DNA from: Thalassobacillus cyri
GTDB taxonomy: Bacteria; Bacillota; Bacilli; Bacillales; Halobacillaceae
Assembly (NCBI RefSeq): GCF_900107755.1
Contig: NZ_FNQR01000010.1
Coordinates: 91,798 to 155,797 of the forward strand
Length of the DNA stretch: 64,000 nucleotides
Reading direction: 5' to 3'
A model generated the notes under the pieces. The model had not been told where the DNA came from. It did no database searches and worked only from the letters and a program-made list of their open reading frames with translations. A program made the translations under genes and the position numbers. This document shows positions 52,999 to 62,176 of this stretch, piece by piece (positions within the stretch are counted from its first letter, which is position 1; each line of letters begins with the position of its first letter).

Positions 52999-53910
52999 AT
53001 GCTTAGTAACATGCTTGGCAGTAAAAACATGACGGAAAAAGATTGGAACAACTTGCTCGATACTGCACTACCTGATGTTGAAAAAGAGATGGATGCATCT
53101 CCCTTTGATACAAAACTAAGCTTCAATATGGCAGATGATGCCAGAAAGGTGATCAATGAAAACCTGAATATCAAAGATTTCCATAAAAAATATCATTCGA
53201 AACTACTGAAAGAGTTCGGCGAAGAAGTCGGCCAGGATTTTGCATCTGGCGCAGATGAACCAGCCCAAGAAACGGATGGGGTCAAATGGGGAATGGTCAT
53301 TGATTTAAGAAAATGTGTTGGCTGTGATACCTGTACCGTTTCTTGCAAAGCAGAAAACCGTACCCCGCCTGGAATTTCCTACAATGTTGTCCTTGAACAA
53401 GAAATCGGCGATTTTCCAAATGTCGCTAAGGTTAATCTTCCAAGGCCATGTATGCAATGTGAAAAACCATCCTGTGTGCAGGTGTGTCCAACCCGGGCCA
53501 CCTATAAACTCAAGAATGGGATTGTAACCATTGATAATGACCGCTGTATCGGCTGCCGCTATTGTATTGTTGCCTGCCCATACGGAGCGAGATCCTTTGA
53601 TTTCGGTGAAAGCTATGAAGATGAAATGCCAGGCTATAACGATGTCACAAGTCCAGAATATGGAATTGAACGCGGGGAAAGAAAGCCAGGCAAAACACCG
53701 ATTGGCACCGTAAGAAAATGCAATTTCTGTCTGCATCGCCTGGAACGCGGGGAAGAACCAGCTTGTGTAGAGACATGTGTCGGAGATGCCAGGTTCTTTG
53801 GAGATTTGAATGACCCTAATAGTACCGTATCTAAACTTTCAAAAAGTCCACGGGCCTTCCGCTTAAAAAGTGATTTAGGCAACGGTCCGAACGTCATTTA
53901 TTTAAAATAG
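52999..53910 (+). CDS. Four-[4Fe-4S] ferredoxin subunit of a respiratory molybdoenzyme
   Basis: A 303-residue DmsB/PsrB/TtrB-type electron-transfer protein. An unusual N-terminal extension of about 95 residues without Cys precedes the ferredoxin part. Cluster motifs in order are CVGCDTCTVSCKAEN, CMQCEKPSCVQVCPTRAT, CIGCRYCIVACPYGAR and CNFCLHRLE...CVETC. It carries electrons between the membrane subunit and the catalytic subunit. No Tat signal is visible, so it may be co-exported with the catalytic subunit. GAGAGG lies eight bases before ATG 52999. It is the first gene of the operon, corresponding to srdB by position. Confidence 0.88.
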   Translation: MLSNMLGSKNMTEKDWNNLLDTALPDVEKEMDASPFDTKLSFNMADDARKVINENLNIKDFHKKYHSKLLKEFGEEVGQDFASGADEPAQETDGVKWGMVIDLRKCVGCDTCTVSCKAENRTPPGISYNVVLEQEIGDFPNVAKVNLPRPCMQCEKPSCVQVCPTRATYKLKNGIVTIDNDRCIGCRYCIVACPYGARSFDFGESYEDEMPGYNDVTSPEYGIERGERKPGKTPIGTVRKCNFCLHRLERGEEPACVETCVGDARFFGDLNDPNSTVSKLSKSPRAFRLKSDLGNGPNVIYLK

Positions 53911-53922
53911 GAGGTGGCACAC

Positions 53923-55197
53923 ATGGCAACCACTGCAGTAGCTGCACCAAGTGCCAGAGTTAAAGCAAAACAAAGCAAGCGTTTTAAAATATGGATAGGT
54001 TTTCTTTTTCTATTATTAATCGCTGGTGGGTATTTCATCGTTGAACGTCTTGTCCAGGGTCTTCCGGTAACCAACTTATCTTCCATCACGCCCTGGGGCG
54101 CCTGGATTGCATTTTATATCTTTTTTGTCGGATTAAGTGCTGGTTCCTTCCTTCTATCTACCTTGATTTATGTGTTCGGCATGATGGAATATGAACGGAT
54201 CGGAAGGATGGCTCTCTTTACTGCGATTGTTTGTATGATTGTCGCCTTAACCTTCGTTTTGATGGATTTGGGGCGACCGGAGAGGATGTTGAATGCCATC
54301 ATCTACTGGAATGTTACCAGTCCGTTAGCATGGGAGGTTCATTTCTATCTGGTCTATATCGCTTTATTGACAACAGAATTATATATCGCAATGCGTGAAG
54401 ATCTTGTCCGATTGGCTGGGACAGCATCGTTGAAAGGAAAAGTAGCAAAATGGCTCACTTTCAAAAATAGTACCATCACTGAAAGTACCAAAAAACGCGA
54501 CCATAAATGGATGAAAATTCTTGGAACTATCGGCATTCCACTGGCAATCCTGGGTGTTCACGGCGGTACCGGCACCATTTTTGCTGTCGTGCAAGCAAGG
54601 CCATCCTGGAATACAGGCCTCTTCCCTGTCATTTTCGTCGTATCTGCGATGGTTTCTGGAACCGCCCTGTTACTTGCTATGTATATCATTAAGAAAAAAG
54701 CTACGAAACAAAAAATCGACCATGGCATGGTTGTTTCACTCGCTAAAATGATGGTGGGCTTTCTATTCATTGACCTGGGTCTTCAATTCTATGAATACCT
54801 GGTCGGTGTTTATGGATTGGAGCACCACCACCTGGAAGGACTCGGAACCATGATGGGCAGCGCTTATAGCTGGTCATTCTGGGGAGTGCAAATGTTCCTC
54901 GGGGCAGCGATACCGATCTTCCTTGTTTTCAATAAAAAGACCGGCACCAATGTCAATGCATTGTTGACTGCGGCTATTTTGATCGTAATCGGTATCATAG
55001 GAGTTCGCTTCAACATTGTCGTACCTGCTCAAATCGTTCCATTGTTTGAAGGGTTACCAGCCGGTGACTACTTCCCGACTTTTAACGAATGGATGGTCAG
55101 CGTCGGAATTGCGGCAATGGGATTATTGATTTATACATTTGGAGAACAACTCTTGCCGATTGAAGAAATTCAATCATCGGAGAAAACGGAGGGCTGA
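53923..55197 (+). CDS. NrfD/PsrC-family membrane subunit
   Basis: A 424-residue protein with nine or ten membrane helices and the NrfD-type segments ITPWGAWIAFYIFFVGLSAG (about residues 50-69) and MDLGRPERMLNAI. It would oxidise menaquinol and pass electrons to the ferredoxin subunit. AGGAGG is eight bases before ATG 53923, only 12 bases after the previous stop codon. It corresponds to srdC by position. Confidence 0.87.
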   Translation: MATTAVAAPSARVKAKQSKRFKIWIGFLFLLLIAGGYFIVERLVQGLPVTNLSSITPWGAWIAFYIFFVGLSAGSFLLSTLIYVFGMMEYERIGRMALFTAIVCMIVALTFVLMDLGRPERMLNAIIYWNVTSPLAWEVHFYLVYIALLTTELYIAMREDLVRLAGTASLKGKVAKWLTFKNSTITESTKKRDHKWMKILGTIGIPLAILGVHGGTGTIFAVVQARPSWNTGLFPVIFVVSAMVSGTALLLAMYIIKKKATKQKIDHGMVVSLAKMMVGFLFIDLGLQFYEYLVGVYGLEHHHLEGLGTMMGSAYSWSFWGVQMFLGAAIPIFLVFNKKTGTNVNALLTAAILIVIGIIGVRFNIVVPAQIVPLFEGLPAGDYFPTFNEWMVSVGIAAMGLLIYTFGEQLLPIEEIQSSEKTEG

Positions 55198-55199
55198 AC

Positions 55200-58100
55200 A
55201 TGGAAAACAAACCGATGAAACGAAGAAGTTTCTTAAAAGCATTAGGCGCCTTTGGAGCAGTTGCCGTTGTCGGACCTGCGTTTATCGGCCCTGTAAAGCA
55301 GGTAGCCAGCGGTGTCTGGAGCGATGAAGGGCATGGTTATGGCACGGACTACCAGGATTATGGTGCAGAAGATGTCATTTTTACGACCTGTGAACAATGC
55401 AACAGCTTTTGTACGATCAAAGCTTATGTGACCAGTGGAAATAAGAATGGTCCATATACATCGATTATCAGAAAAATCGCAGGTAACCAATATAGCCCCA
55501 TCAATATGGTACCGTATGGAGCCATCGCATATGGGACTTCTGTCGACGATGCGGTGAGGGGCACTGGCGATGTTAAACGGCTTGGCAGAGGATTCCGTGG
55601 CGGCCGTACCTGCTTGAAAGGGCAAGCAGGAATCCAGACTGCTTATGATACGTATCGCGTTAAAAAGCCTTTGAAACGTGTCGGACCACGGGGGAGCGGT
55701 AAGTGGAAAACCATCACCTGGGACCAGGCTTACGAAGAAATCATCAACGGCAGCAAAGACCTGCAAACACCAGGTTTGAAAGAGCTGTCTGCATTTGTAC
55801 CTGAAGAAGAAGTAATGAACGACTGGGAAAAAGTAAAACAAAACAAAATGGAATTTGATGCATTTGATGAAAAATATCGCGACGTTTTGATCGATACCAA
55901 CCACCCTGATTTCGGACCGAAAGCTAATCAAGTGACGTTTATGGTAGGCGACCGGAGAGACTTCATGGAAAGGTTCATCCAGCAAAGCCTCGGCAGTAAA
56001 AACTATTACCATCACGGCGGTGTCTGTGGGATCAGCTCTGTTACAGGAAATGTCCGCTCCTACTCTGCCAGTGAAAAGAAGAAAAAGCGCCAATACGCCG
56101 ATGTCGAAAATACCTTGTTCCTCTTAGTATGGGGTACCAATCCGATGGTAGCTAATAAGGGGCCAACCTGGCTGGCACCTAAGATAACCAATGCCATTGA
56201 AAATGGCATGAAGATGGCCGTCGTCGATCCACGACTCAGTAAAACAGCTGAAAAAGCCGACATGTGGCTACCGGTCAAACCAGGTACAGATGGCGCCCTG
56301 GCTCTAGGCATCGGCCGCTGGATCATCGAAAACAAACAATATGATGAAACCTATTTGACCAATCCTAATAAAAAGGCAGCAGAAATGGATGATGAACCGA
56401 CTTGGAGTGACGCTACACACCTTGTAAACCTAAGCGATCCGAAACGCCCTAAACTACGGGCAAGCGATCTTGGAATTGGATCTGAAAATCAATTCGTCGT
56501 CATCGAAAATGGAAAGCCTGTCCCCCATGATAAGGCAGTCGATGGACAGTTGGAAGTAGATACTAAAATCAAAGGCTTAAATCTAAAATCAAGCTTCCAG
56601 CTTTATAAAGACAGAGTCATGGAAAAAACGCTTGATGAATATGCCGAGATTACTACGATCGATAAACAGCAAATCATCAAGCTAGCTAAGACATTCACTT
56701 CTTACGGAAAACGTGCAGCCATCATGGCATACAGAGGACCGGCCATGCATGTGAACGGCTACTATAATCAACGGGCAATTGCGATGCTGAATCATTTGAT
56801 CGGCAGTTATGACTGGAAAGGTGGAAACATCACTACCGGCGCTTCGTATCAAGAATTCACCGGCCGATATGATTTAATGACAGTGCCAAATGGAAAAAAA
56901 GCATGGGGAATTCCAACCGGACGTTATCAATCAAAATATGAGAACTCCACCTTATTCGAGAAAGATGGCTACCCTGCGAAACGGCCCTGGTTCCCGCTTA
57001 GTGGCCAGACAGTAGCTGAAGTGCTGCCGAGCGCATTAGAGGGTTATCCATATCCGATCAAAGCATTATTTACACACCGGATGTCCCCTGTCCTTTCTTC
57101 ACCGAATGGGCAGGTACAAGAACAGGCATTGAAGGATCAGAAGGTTCTTCCATTGTATGTTGCTTCTGATGTCCAAATCGGAGATTCATCCAAGTATGCA
57201 GACTTCATTTTGCCAGACACTACTTATTTGGAACGCTGGGGCAGAGAATCCATCTATCCGAATATCACTACCAAATTCACTGGCGTTTACCAGCCAGTCA
57301 CCCGGGTATTCCCTGATGTCCGCTCCTTTGAAAATAGTGTGATTGAGTTAGGAAAACGCATGAATCTTCCAGGGTTTGGTGACAAAGCATTTCCGGATGG
57401 CAGCTCCCTCCACCGCGAAGAAGATTTTTATATCAAGCGAGTTGCTAACATCGCCTATGATGAAACACCAGTCCCAAATGCTTCTCAGCGCGAATTGAAC
57501 ATTTTTGCCAGTGCACGGAAAAAAGCGCTGGGAAAATACTTTGAATCAGAGAAATGGAAACAAGCCGTCAAACCGGAAGAATGGGCCAAAGTGGTTTATG
57601 TATTGAATCGTGGCGGGCGTTTTGAAGAATCAGGCAGCGAGTATAATGGCAACCATATCAAATATCAGTATGGTGGTCAGGCCGACTTTTACGATGAAGG
57701 AGTGGCAGCCCATAAAAACACATTCAATGGCGAACACTTTGAAGGCATGCCTTATTATCAGGAGCTGAAAACTTTCGATCAAAAGCCATTAGAACAGACG
57801 AAACCATTGCAATTCATCAACTGGAAATCAAGGAACTTCGGAACCTACCGTAACGTAAGCAGCGCATGGCTGAGAGAAGTACGCTCAGATAACTATATTT
57901 GGATCAATCCGGTGGATGCCAGGAAACGGGGCTTGAAAACCGGAGATTCCGTTACCATCGATAATGGCAGCATAAAACTGACAGGCACAGTTTCCGTGAC
58001 CGCAGGCATCGCACCAGGAGTAGTCGGCTCTGCCTATAACATGGGACAGACGGGTTATGGAATAAACAGGCAGTACGTTGATGCGGAAAAGACTAAAGAG

Positions 58101-58301
58101 CTCCCGAGCTACAACTATACCCCTTTTGAATTCAACAAGCCGATGCATGAAGAGGCAGGATTCCCGGGGTCACGTGGAGATGGATTTATCGTCAACAAAT
58201 TGACATATGTAGATAAGAGCATGAAGCATGGTGTCATGTATGATGAAATTGGAGGTTCACCAGGCCAATTAGATATGTTTGTAGATATTAAGAAAGCTTA
58301 A
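55200..58301 (+). CDS. Tat-exported molybdopterin oxidoreductase, TtrA/SrdA-like
   Basis: A 1033-residue catalytic subunit. The twin-arginine signal is MKRRSFLKALGAFGAVAVVG (residues 5-24). The [4Fe-4S] motif is CEQCNSFCTIKAY with the fourth Cys in GGRTCLKGQAG. HGGVCGISSVTG supplies a Cys as probable Mo ligand. A further bis-MGD part is MAVVDPRLSKTAEKADMWL, and the C-terminus has the dinucleotide-binding domain. Length and gene order (ferredoxin, NrfD, catalytic) resemble the selenate reductase operon srdBCA; tetrathionate, arsenate or polysulfide reductase-like activities are the alternatives. The substrate cannot be decided from sequence. It starts three bases after the NrfD-like gene. Confidence 0.87.
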   Translation: MENKPMKRRSFLKALGAFGAVAVVGPAFIGPVKQVASGVWSDEGHGYGTDYQDYGAEDVIFTTCEQCNSFCTIKAYVTSGNKNGPYTSIIRKIAGNQYSPINMVPYGAIAYGTSVDDAVRGTGDVKRLGRGFRGGRTCLKGQAGIQTAYDTYRVKKPLKRVGPRGSGKWKTITWDQAYEEIINGSKDLQTPGLKELSAFVPEEEVMNDWEKVKQNKMEFDAFDEKYRDVLIDTNHPDFGPKANQVTFMVGDRRDFMERFIQQSLGSKNYYHHGGVCGISSVTGNVRSYSASEKKKKRQYADVENTLFLLVWGTNPMVANKGPTWLAPKITNAIENGMKMAVVDPRLSKTAEKADMWLPVKPGTDGALALGIGRWIIENKQYDETYLTNPNKKAAEMDDEPTWSDATHLVNLSDPKRPKLRASDLGIGSENQFVVIENGKPVPHDKAVDGQLEVDTKIKGLNLKSSFQLYKDRVMEKTLDEYAEITTIDKQQIIKLAKTFTSYGKRAAIMAYRGPAMHVNGYYNQRAIAMLNHLIGSYDWKGGNITTGASYQEFTGRYDLMTVPNGKKAWGIPTGRYQSKYENSTLFEKDGYPAKRPWFPLSGQTVAEVLPSALEGYPYPIKALFTHRMSPVLSSPNGQVQEQALKDQKVLPLYVASDVQIGDSSKYADFILPDTTYLERWGRESIYPNITTKFTGVYQPVTRVFPDVRSFENSVIELGKRMNLPGFGDKAFPDGSSLHREEDFYIKRVANIAYDETPVPNASQRELNIFASARKKALGKYFESEKWKQAVKPEEWAKVVYVLNRGGRFEESGSEYNGNHIKYQYGGQADFYDEGVAAHKNTFNGEHFEGMPYYQELKTFDQKPLEQTKPLQFINWKSRNFGTYRNVSSAWLREVRSDNYIWINPVDARKRGLKTGDSVTIDNGSIKLTGTVSVTAGIAPGVVGSAYNMGQTGYGINRQYVDAEKTKELPSYNYTPFEFNKPMHEEAGFPGSRGDGFIVNKLTYVDKSMKHGVMYDEIGGSPGQLDMFVDIKKA

Positions 58302-58315
58302 AGGAGGATATTGGC

Positions 58316-58909
58316 ATGCTTACGATCGAAGAACGTAACGGTCAATTAGTGTTGACGCAGCTGTTTACCCACATTTGGTTCGGCGACTGGGATAAATATG
58401 AGGCCATCTTGAAGCAGTTTCCTGACGATATAAAAGAGTCCTTTCCTTTTCACCAATATTATAACCGGGAGGACGTGGAACTCTGGTATGAAAACTACTT
58501 TTCTATACCAGGGGTCTACTTTATCCCCCCTTATGTTTCAAGCTATAGCGAAAAGACAGAGGAAGCCATGGATCGTTCCCGGCAGGACCTGCTTTGTTTG
58601 ATTGGCACATTCGAGAATATGGGCTTTTACTATCCGATTGAAAAAGGAGAATTTCCGGACCATATCGGAAGCCTGACCGCCTTTCTTTCAGCTGCCTCGG
58701 CAGAGGAGGTAAAAGCGGATCAAGATGGATATATGGAACTTGCTCAAGAATTGTATCAAGCACAGGTAGATATGTATCAATCCCATATGAAGCAAGGGTT
58801 GAAGAAAATCGCTAAACATAGCAAAAGAAAGCTCGAAGACCCGTTTTTCTCCAGTTTCATCCCTTTCTATCTTGAAACAATGAAAGATTTATACGATTTA
58901 CAAAAATAA
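58316..58909 (+). CDS. TorD/DmsD-family maturation chaperone
   Basis: A 197-residue all-helical protein. The family pattern includes PPYVSSYSE (about residues 71-79), NMGFYYPIEKGEFPDHIGSL (about 101-120) and FLSAASAEE. Such chaperones bind the Tat signal and apo-form of a partner molybdoenzyme until the cofactor is inserted. Position right after the catalytic subunit (15-base gap, AAAGGAGG site) makes that subunit the likely client. Confidence 0.85.
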   Translation: MLTIEERNGQLVLTQLFTHIWFGDWDKYEAILKQFPDDIKESFPFHQYYNREDVELWYENYFSIPGVYFIPPYVSSYSEKTEEAMDRSRQDLLCLIGTFENMGFYYPIEKGEFPDHIGSLTAFLSAASAEEVKADQDGYMELAQELYQAQVDMYQSHMKQGLKKIAKHSKRKLEDPFFSSFIPFYLETMKDLYDLQK

Positions 58910-58926
58910 TATAGGAGTTGGTACTT

Positions 58927-59115
58927 ATGTTATCAAATATCGGCATTCCTGGTTTAATTTTAGTGTTAGTGATTGCACTCATCATCTTTGGACCATCTAA
59001 ATTACCTGAAATCGGTAAAGCATTCGGCAGCACGTTAAAAGAATTCAAAAAGGCGACCAATGAACTAGTGAACGATGACAACAGTGCAGATACAAATCAA
59101 AAGAAAGAGCAATAG
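58927..59115 (+). CDS. tatA: Sec-independent translocase component TatA
   Basis: A 62-residue TatA: short N-terminus, one membrane helix ([15 protein letters not shown]) with the Phe-Gly-Pro hinge ([14 protein letters not shown]), amphipathic helix and an acidic/polar tail. ATG 58927 follows AGGAG at nine bases. It closes the molybdoenzyme operon and would provide an export pore for the Tat-signal subunit. No tatC gene is in the window. In B. subtilis a tatAC pair lies near rex, so this copy may derive from it or have come with the operon. Confidence 0.9.
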   Translation: MLSNIGIPGLILVLVIALIIFGPSKLPEIGKAFGSTLKEFKKATNELVNDDNSADTNQKKEQ

Positions 59116-59122
59116 CACGAAA

Positions 59123-59156
59123 GAAACGACTGCAAAAATGCAGTCGTTTCTTTTAT
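59123..59156 (+). terminator. terminator of the molybdoenzyme operon
   Basis: Perfect 12-bp stem GAAACGACTGCA and TGCAGTCGTTTC with an AAAA loop and following TTTT. Confidence 0.92.
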
Positions 59157-59183
59157 ACATCTCACCCAGATTACGAGCTCACA

Positions 59184-59389
59184 TCATCCACATAGTTATT
59201 CACAGATAAATAGCTATTTTAATACTTTTGCACAGGTTTACTCACATTATCCACAAAACAAAGCAGAATTATCCACAAATCCCACAGCGATAATCAACAC
59301 TTTTAATACAAGACCTAAACAATGACTATCCACAGTATATTTATGCAACTGTGTATAACTTTTCAGATTTCCACAAGCAGTTATACACA
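59184..59389. other. DnaA-box cluster
   Basis: Five exact TTATNCACA boxes lie at 59196, 59247, 59269, 59350 (minus strand) and 59381. Two more with one mismatch are at 59184 and 59326. All are within about 206 bases of non-coding DNA between two terminators. This density is typical of origin-like or DnaA-titrating clusters. No dnaA or dnaN gene is near, so it is not oriC. Confidence 0.85.
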
Positions 59390-59506
59390 CAATCACCTCA
59401 AAATATCTATTATAAAAATCGGGCTTGTCGCTAGGTACCTTATGGCGAAAACCTTAGTATTTTCTTATACTTTGAACCTTTGACAAAGTTAAACTTTCTT
59501 AAAGAG

Positions 59507-59536
59507 CAAAAAAAAACTCCCCTCATGGAGGGAAGT
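59507..59536 (-). terminator. terminator of the thiL-tsaD operon
   Basis: On the minus strand, AACTTCCCTC and GAGGGGAGTT with a short loop precede a run of nine T. It lies just after the tsaD stop codon. Confidence 0.88.
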
Positions 59537-59547
59537 TCTCCTTGCAA

Positions 59548-60582
59548 TTATTTGAGTGACCTTTTTGCATAACGTTCCAGGCTCAACGACGGGTCAGCAT
59601 TCAAATCCCACCCAGCACGATGGCCCTGTTGATAAGCGACTGCTCCGGCTGCAGCAATCATAGCAGCATTATCTGTACACAGCCTTAACGGAGGAATCAA
59701 TAATTCGATATCTTCCCCGTCAAATTTACTTTTCAATGCTTTTCTAAGTCCCTGGTTGGCCGCTACCCCACCAGCCACAATCACTTGCTTCACCTGGTGT
59801 TCCTTGGCAGCCTGGTAAGTTTTTGTGGATAACACATCCACAACACTTGCCTGGAAGCTTGCCGCTACATTTTTTTCTTCCAACGTTTCACCTTTTTGCT
59901 TGGCATTGTGCAGCTTGTTGATAACTGCTGATTTCAGCCCACTGAAACTGAAATCATAGGAACCGTCTTCAAGCCAGGCGCGAGGAAAATCGATGGTTTC
60001 CTCTCCCTCTTGAGCGAGACGGTCGATATGAGGTCCCCCTGGATAAGGAAGCTTCAGCGTTCTGGCCACTTTATCATATGCCTCGCCAGCAGCGTCATCT
60101 CTTGTTTCCCCGATGACTTCAAAGGACCCATGAGCTTTCATCAAGATCAATTCCGTATGTCCCCCAGAAACGACTAAGGACAATAAAGGAAATTCGAATT
60201 CCTTCTCTAAACGGTTGGCATAGATATGCCCAGCAATATGATGGACACCAATCAACGGCTTATCCTTGGCGAATGCCAGCGATTTAGCGGTATTCACACC
60301 GACAAGCAAGGCACCGACAAGTCCCGGTCCCTCTGTTACAGCAATGGCATCCATGTCATCCAACTGCATTCCTGCCTGGGCCAATGTTTCCTCCAGGGTA
60401 ATTGTAATCTGTTCAATATGGTGGCGGGAAGCTATTTCAGGAACAACTCCACCGAAGCGTTTATGACTTTCTATTTGAGAGGCGACAACGTTCGCCACCA
60501 ATTCCCGGCCGTTTCTCACAATTGCTGCAGCTGTTTCATCACAACTCGTTTCAATTGCCAGTATATAATTATCTTTGATCAT
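59548..60582 (-). CDS. tsaD: tRNA N6-adenosine threonylcarbamoyltransferase
   Basis: A 344-residue Kae1/Qri7-family protein. Motifs are [15 protein letters not shown] at the N-terminus, the metal-binding [13 protein letters not shown] (about 111-123), [14 protein letters not shown] and a late [12 protein letters not shown]. With TsaB, TsaE and TsaC it makes t6A37 on tRNAs reading ANN codons. It overlaps rimI by 14 bases. Order thiL-tsaE-tsaB-rimI-tsaD is the ancestral Bacillus arrangement. The former name is gcp. Confidence 0.96.
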   Translation of the reverse strand: MIKDNYILAIETSCDETAAAIVRNGRELVANVVASQIESHKRFGGVVPEIASRHHIEQITITLEETLAQAGMQLDDMDAIAVTEGPGLVGALLVGVNTAKSLAFAKDKPLIGVHHIAGHIYANRLEKEFEFPLLSLVVSGGHTELILMKAHGSFEVIGETRDDAAGEAYDKVARTLKLPYPGGPHIDRLAQEGEETIDFPRAWLEDGSYDFSFSGLKSAVINKLHNAKQKGETLEEKNVAASFQASVVDVLSTKTYQAAKEHQVKQVIVAGGVAANQGLRKALKSKFDGEDIELLIPPLRLCTDNAAMIAAAGAVAYQQGHRAGWDLNADPSLSLERYAKRSLK

Positions 60583-61027
60583 GAAAATTCACCCACATCA
60601 CTAATGCGTCCTCTCCGTTATCCGTGTAATAATGCTTTCTGATTCCACCAGGCACCAAGCCGAATTTACGGTACATATGCTGAGCTCCCGTATTGGAAAC
60701 ACGTACTTCAAGTGAGAGCATGATTGCTCCCCTTTTGACAGCTTGTTCAATGACACGACCAAACAATAAAGCACCATAGCCTTTCCCACGATGACTCGGT
60801 AAAATGGCAATGTTGGTTATATGCGCTTCATCAATGATCATCCATAACCCGCAATAGCCGAATATCCCGTTCCCATCTTCAATCACATAGTATTCCGCAT
60901 ATTCATTCTGCTCGATTTCTCCGGCGAATGCTTCCCGTTTCCAGGGGACAGCGAAGGAAGCTTCCTCTATCTGTAATACCTGGTCGATATCGTCCGCAGT
61001 CATTTCCCTGATTGATACGGTCTCCAT
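60569..61027 (-). CDS. rimI: Ribosomal-protein-alanine N-acetyltransferase
   Basis: A 152-residue GNAT. The acetyl-CoA motif is [20 protein letters not shown] (about residues 76-95), followed by [19 protein letters not shown] (about 105-123), the RimI pattern. It acetylates the N-terminus of ribosomal protein S18 in known cases, possibly other proteins. It lies between tsaB and tsaD with no gaps, as in most Bacilli. Confidence 0.93.
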   Translation of the reverse strand: METVSIREMTADDIDQVLQIEEASFAVPWKREAFAGEIEQNEYAEYYVIEDGNGIFGYCGLWMIIDEAHITNIAILPSHRGKGYGALLFGRVIEQAVKRGAIMLSLEVRVSNTGAQHMYRKFGLVPGGIRKHYYTDNGEDALVMWVNFHDQR

Positions 61028-61028
61028 T

Positions 61029-61715
61029 TCACTTCTTCCCCTGTTGTTCCAGCCATTTCGCTTCTGCTTCTACCAGTCTCAAATAGTTAGGGACCAGGGC
61101 GTGCAGCGGCCCAGCCTCTTTGTTCTGCCCTGCTAATGCCAGAGCACTTGGATGAGGCACATGCAAGGCCTTAGGAGGTATTACCGCCTTATCCTCCATC
61201 ATCTCTTCTATGGCTTCCTGATGGCTCTCTATATCCGGGCTTAAAAATAGCACAGGCTTATCACTTGCTTTAAGCTCTTCCAGCCAATCCGTCATCAGCA
61301 GATTCGTTTCTGCTTTCACCAACTGCATCTCTTGATTATACAGACCTGTGTACACTAAACCTCTTCTGGCATCGAAGAATGGACAGATGTAGCCATCGAA
61401 AAACATTCCTTGATAAGCTAATACCTCTAGGCTTGATACACCGACTACAGGGATATTCAATGCCCATCCCATTGATTTAGCTGTCGTAAGGCCGATTCGG
61501 ACACCTGTATAGGATCCTGGGCCTTTAGCTACGATAATTTTGCTTAAATCTGACGGAGCAATGGCTGTCTCCTTCATTAATTGGTCGACAGCAGGCATTA
61601 AACGGACCGAATGGTTCTTTTTAATATTCGTAATCAATTCCCCTGCCACTTCTCCGTCTTTCATAACAGAAACCCCTAATATTTGATTAGATGTATCTAT
61701 GGCTAATACGTTCAT
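61029..61715 (-). CDS. tsaB: tRNA threonylcarbamoyladenosine biosynthesis protein TsaB
   Basis: A 228-residue non-catalytic paralogue of TsaD: MNVLAIDTSNQILGVSVM, GPGSYTGVRIGLTTAKSMGW (about 67-86) and FDARRGLVYTGLY. It forms a heterodimer with TsaD. The frame is open to 61733, but GAGGAG lies eight bases before ATG 61715, which overlaps the tsaE stop codon. Confidence 0.94.
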   Translation of the reverse strand: MNVLAIDTSNQILGVSVMKDGEVAGELITNIKKNHSVRLMPAVDQLMKETAIAPSDLSKIIVAKGPGSYTGVRIGLTTAKSMGWALNIPVVGVSSLEVLAYQGMFFDGYICPFFDARRGLVYTGLYNQEMQLVKAETNLLMTDWLEELKASDKPVLFLSPDIESHQEAIEEMMEDKAVIPPKALHVPHPSALALAGQNKEAGPLHALVPNYLRLVEAEAKWLEQQGKK

Positions 61716-62176
61716 AAAAAAAGCTCCTCGCATATCTTTTCCAAATTAGGGTCTTCTGTCTTTCCTTCAATGAAGCGACCGCTCTCATCGAGATATGTGA
61801 TAGTGAGATCCAGCCTTCTTTCAGGCAAGTATTCCTGAATAAATTGCGCCCATTCCACTACCGTGACCCCATCTCCCTGAAAATATTCTTCAAAACCAAT
61901 ATCCTCTTCGCTATCCTCCAAACGATAAGCATCGATATGATAAAGGGGAATCCGTCCCTCATATTCTTTTACTATGGTAAACGTCGGGCTGTTGATCGTC
62001 CGTTTCACACCAAGCCCTTGCCCCAGCCCTTTTGTGAACGTCGTTTTACCAGCACCTAAATCCCCTTCCAAGGTCAATACATCACCAGCCTGTAACCGCT
62101 CTCCAAGCTTCCTGGCCAGCTCCATTGTCTGTTCCTCGGAAGTTGACGTGATTTTAAAAGATTTCACCCTTATCAC
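61712..62176 (-). CDS. tsaE: tRNA threonylcarbamoyladenosine biosynthesis ATPase TsaE
   Basis: A 154-residue P-loop ATPase with Walker A GDLGAGKTTFTKGLG (about residues 39-53), NSPTFTIVKEYEG and a HIDAYRL segment. It powers the TsaBD complex. The GTG start at 62176 overlaps the thiL stop codon (GTGA), which supports this start, and its own stop overlaps the tsaB start. Confidence 0.93.
   Translation of the reverse strand: MIRVKSFKITSTSEEQTMELARKLGERLQAGDVLTLEGDLGAGKTTFTKGLGQGLGVKRTINSPTFTIVKEYEGRIPLYHIDAYRLEDSEEDIGFEEYFQGDGVTVVEWAQFIQEYLPERRLDLTITYLDESGRFIEGKTEDPNLEKICEELFL

Noticed and set aside
55242..56093. 283-codon open frame on the minus strand
   Set aside because: It lies wholly opposite the molybdopterin catalytic gene, has no ribosome binding site or family resemblance, and reflects codon bias of the real gene.
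59184..59389. Chromosomal or plasmid replication origin
   Set aside because: DnaA boxes are dense, but no dnaA, dnaN or rep gene is near and no clear AT-rich unwinding trio was identified; a DnaA-box cluster is the safer call.
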